Under the pieces are notes generated by a model. That model saw only the letters and a list, made by a program, of their open reading frames with translations, did no database searches and had not been told where the DNA came from. Below, piece after piece: positions 63,874-64,000 of a stretch of DNA of 64,000 bases. The stretch is from Gammaproteobacteria bacterium. GTDB lineage: Bacteria; Pseudomonadota; Gammaproteobacteria; HTCC5015. The stretch lies in NCBI GenBank assembly GCA_016928055.1, contig JAFGLM010000023.1:37464-101463 (forward strand). Direction: 5' to 3'. The translations under genes and the position numbers were made by a program. How positions within the stretch are numbered: position 1 is the first letter of the stretch; each line of letters starts with the position of its first letter.

Positions 63874-64000
63874 ATGGCCGTTAAGAAAAGTACCGCCAAA
63901 AAGGCAACCACAAAGAAGAAAGCTGCATCCAAACGCAAAGCTAAAAAGAAAGTAGCCAAGCGTGTAGCTAAGAAAGCCAAAAAGAAAGCTGGCAAGAAAA
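63874..64000 (+). CDS. Histone H1-like DNA-binding protein, partial
   Basis: The first 42 codons of a lysine- and alanine-rich protein (MAVKKSTAKKATTKKKAAS, then repeated K/A-rich residues) run off the window. The pattern matches bacterial histone H1-like proteins, with KKAxKK repeats similar to the Bordetella/Pseudomonas AlgP type. Such proteins compact or bind DNA by their lysine-rich tails. A strong ribosome site GGAGGA lies 7 bases before the ATG. Length and C-terminal domain are unknown, since the 3' part is missing. Confidence 0.85.
   Translation, partial: MAVKKSTAKKATTKKKAASKRKAKKKVAKRVAKKAKKKAGKK

Overview
The window looks like a chromosomal segment of a gammaproteobacterium of moderate GC content. 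The evidence is gene order. It holds the block ubiI-ubiH-pepP-ygfB / small coiled-coil gene-zapA-6S RNA-ygfA, the set yicC / rph-rdgB-hemW, and the priA-argS-ftsN-like block seen in Pseudomonas-type genomes. UbiK, ComM/YifB, ZapE, QueG, RNase PH and a MetX-type homoserine acyltransferase fit the same group. The genus cannot be fixed from this sequence alone. The content is mostly housekeeping with regulatory and surface-exposed accessory genes between. I see no tRNA, rRNA, CRISPR array, prophage or intact insertion sequence.

Layout. 1-6.8 kb: a partial TauE/SafE permease, YicC, RNase PH, RdgB, a cysteine-rich MetOD1-like protein next to a PAS-GGDEF cyclase, HemW and a DUF4124-like protein. 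7-13 kb: L31, a PolI-type 5'-3' exonuclease, a CheY-like regulator, fructosamine kinase, QueG, ferrochelatase, an HNH endonuclease and the remnant of an ECF-like sigma factor gene. 13-22 kb: a non-coding region with DnaA boxes and several dyads, PriA, a membrane hybrid kinase facing a NarL-type regulator, a possible small RNA, ArgS, an FtsN-like SPOR protein and an AI-2E-type permease. 22-28.8 kb: metallo-beta-lactamase-fold hydrolase, ThpR, MetX, PepN and a Kef-type antiporter. 28.9-38.3 kb: a 1357-residue GGDEF/EAL protein, an acyl-CoA ligase, ZapE and two paralogous response regulators with dead GGDEF domains. 38.5-46.5 kb: BipA, SpeA/SpeE, a DUF4124 protein and the nitrogen cluster torF-like/glnK/amt, with a sigma-54 promoter and a palindromic NtrC site. 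46.5-49.1 kb: UbiK, ComM and a FitA/VapC-type toxin-antitoxin pair. 49.1-56.7 kb: a two-partner secretion cassette (TpsB, tandem-FecR protein, TpsA). 56.9-64 kb: ubiquinone hydroxylases, PepP, YgfB, ZapA, 6S RNA, 5-formyl-THF cyclo-ligase, an EVE-domain protein, an AT-rich spacer with a diverged direct repeat, and the start of a histone H1-like gene.

How the genes work together. Cyclic-di-GMP and phosphorelay signalling are heavily represented: one PAS-GGDEF, one GGDEF-EAL, two REC with degenerate GGDEF, one hybrid kinase, one NarL regulator and one CheY. The nitrogen cluster reads as an NtrC/sigma-54 unit. UbiH, UbiI and UbiK support aerobic ubiquinone synthesis. The TPS cassette would export a large adhesin. 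No element here is clearly a wholly new system. The best candidates for something undescribed are the MetOD1/PAS-GGDEF pair, the TPS operon with a tandem-FecR middle gene, the paired REC/dead-GGDEF proteins, the origin-like DnaA-box region before priA, and the C-rich hairpin element before argS.
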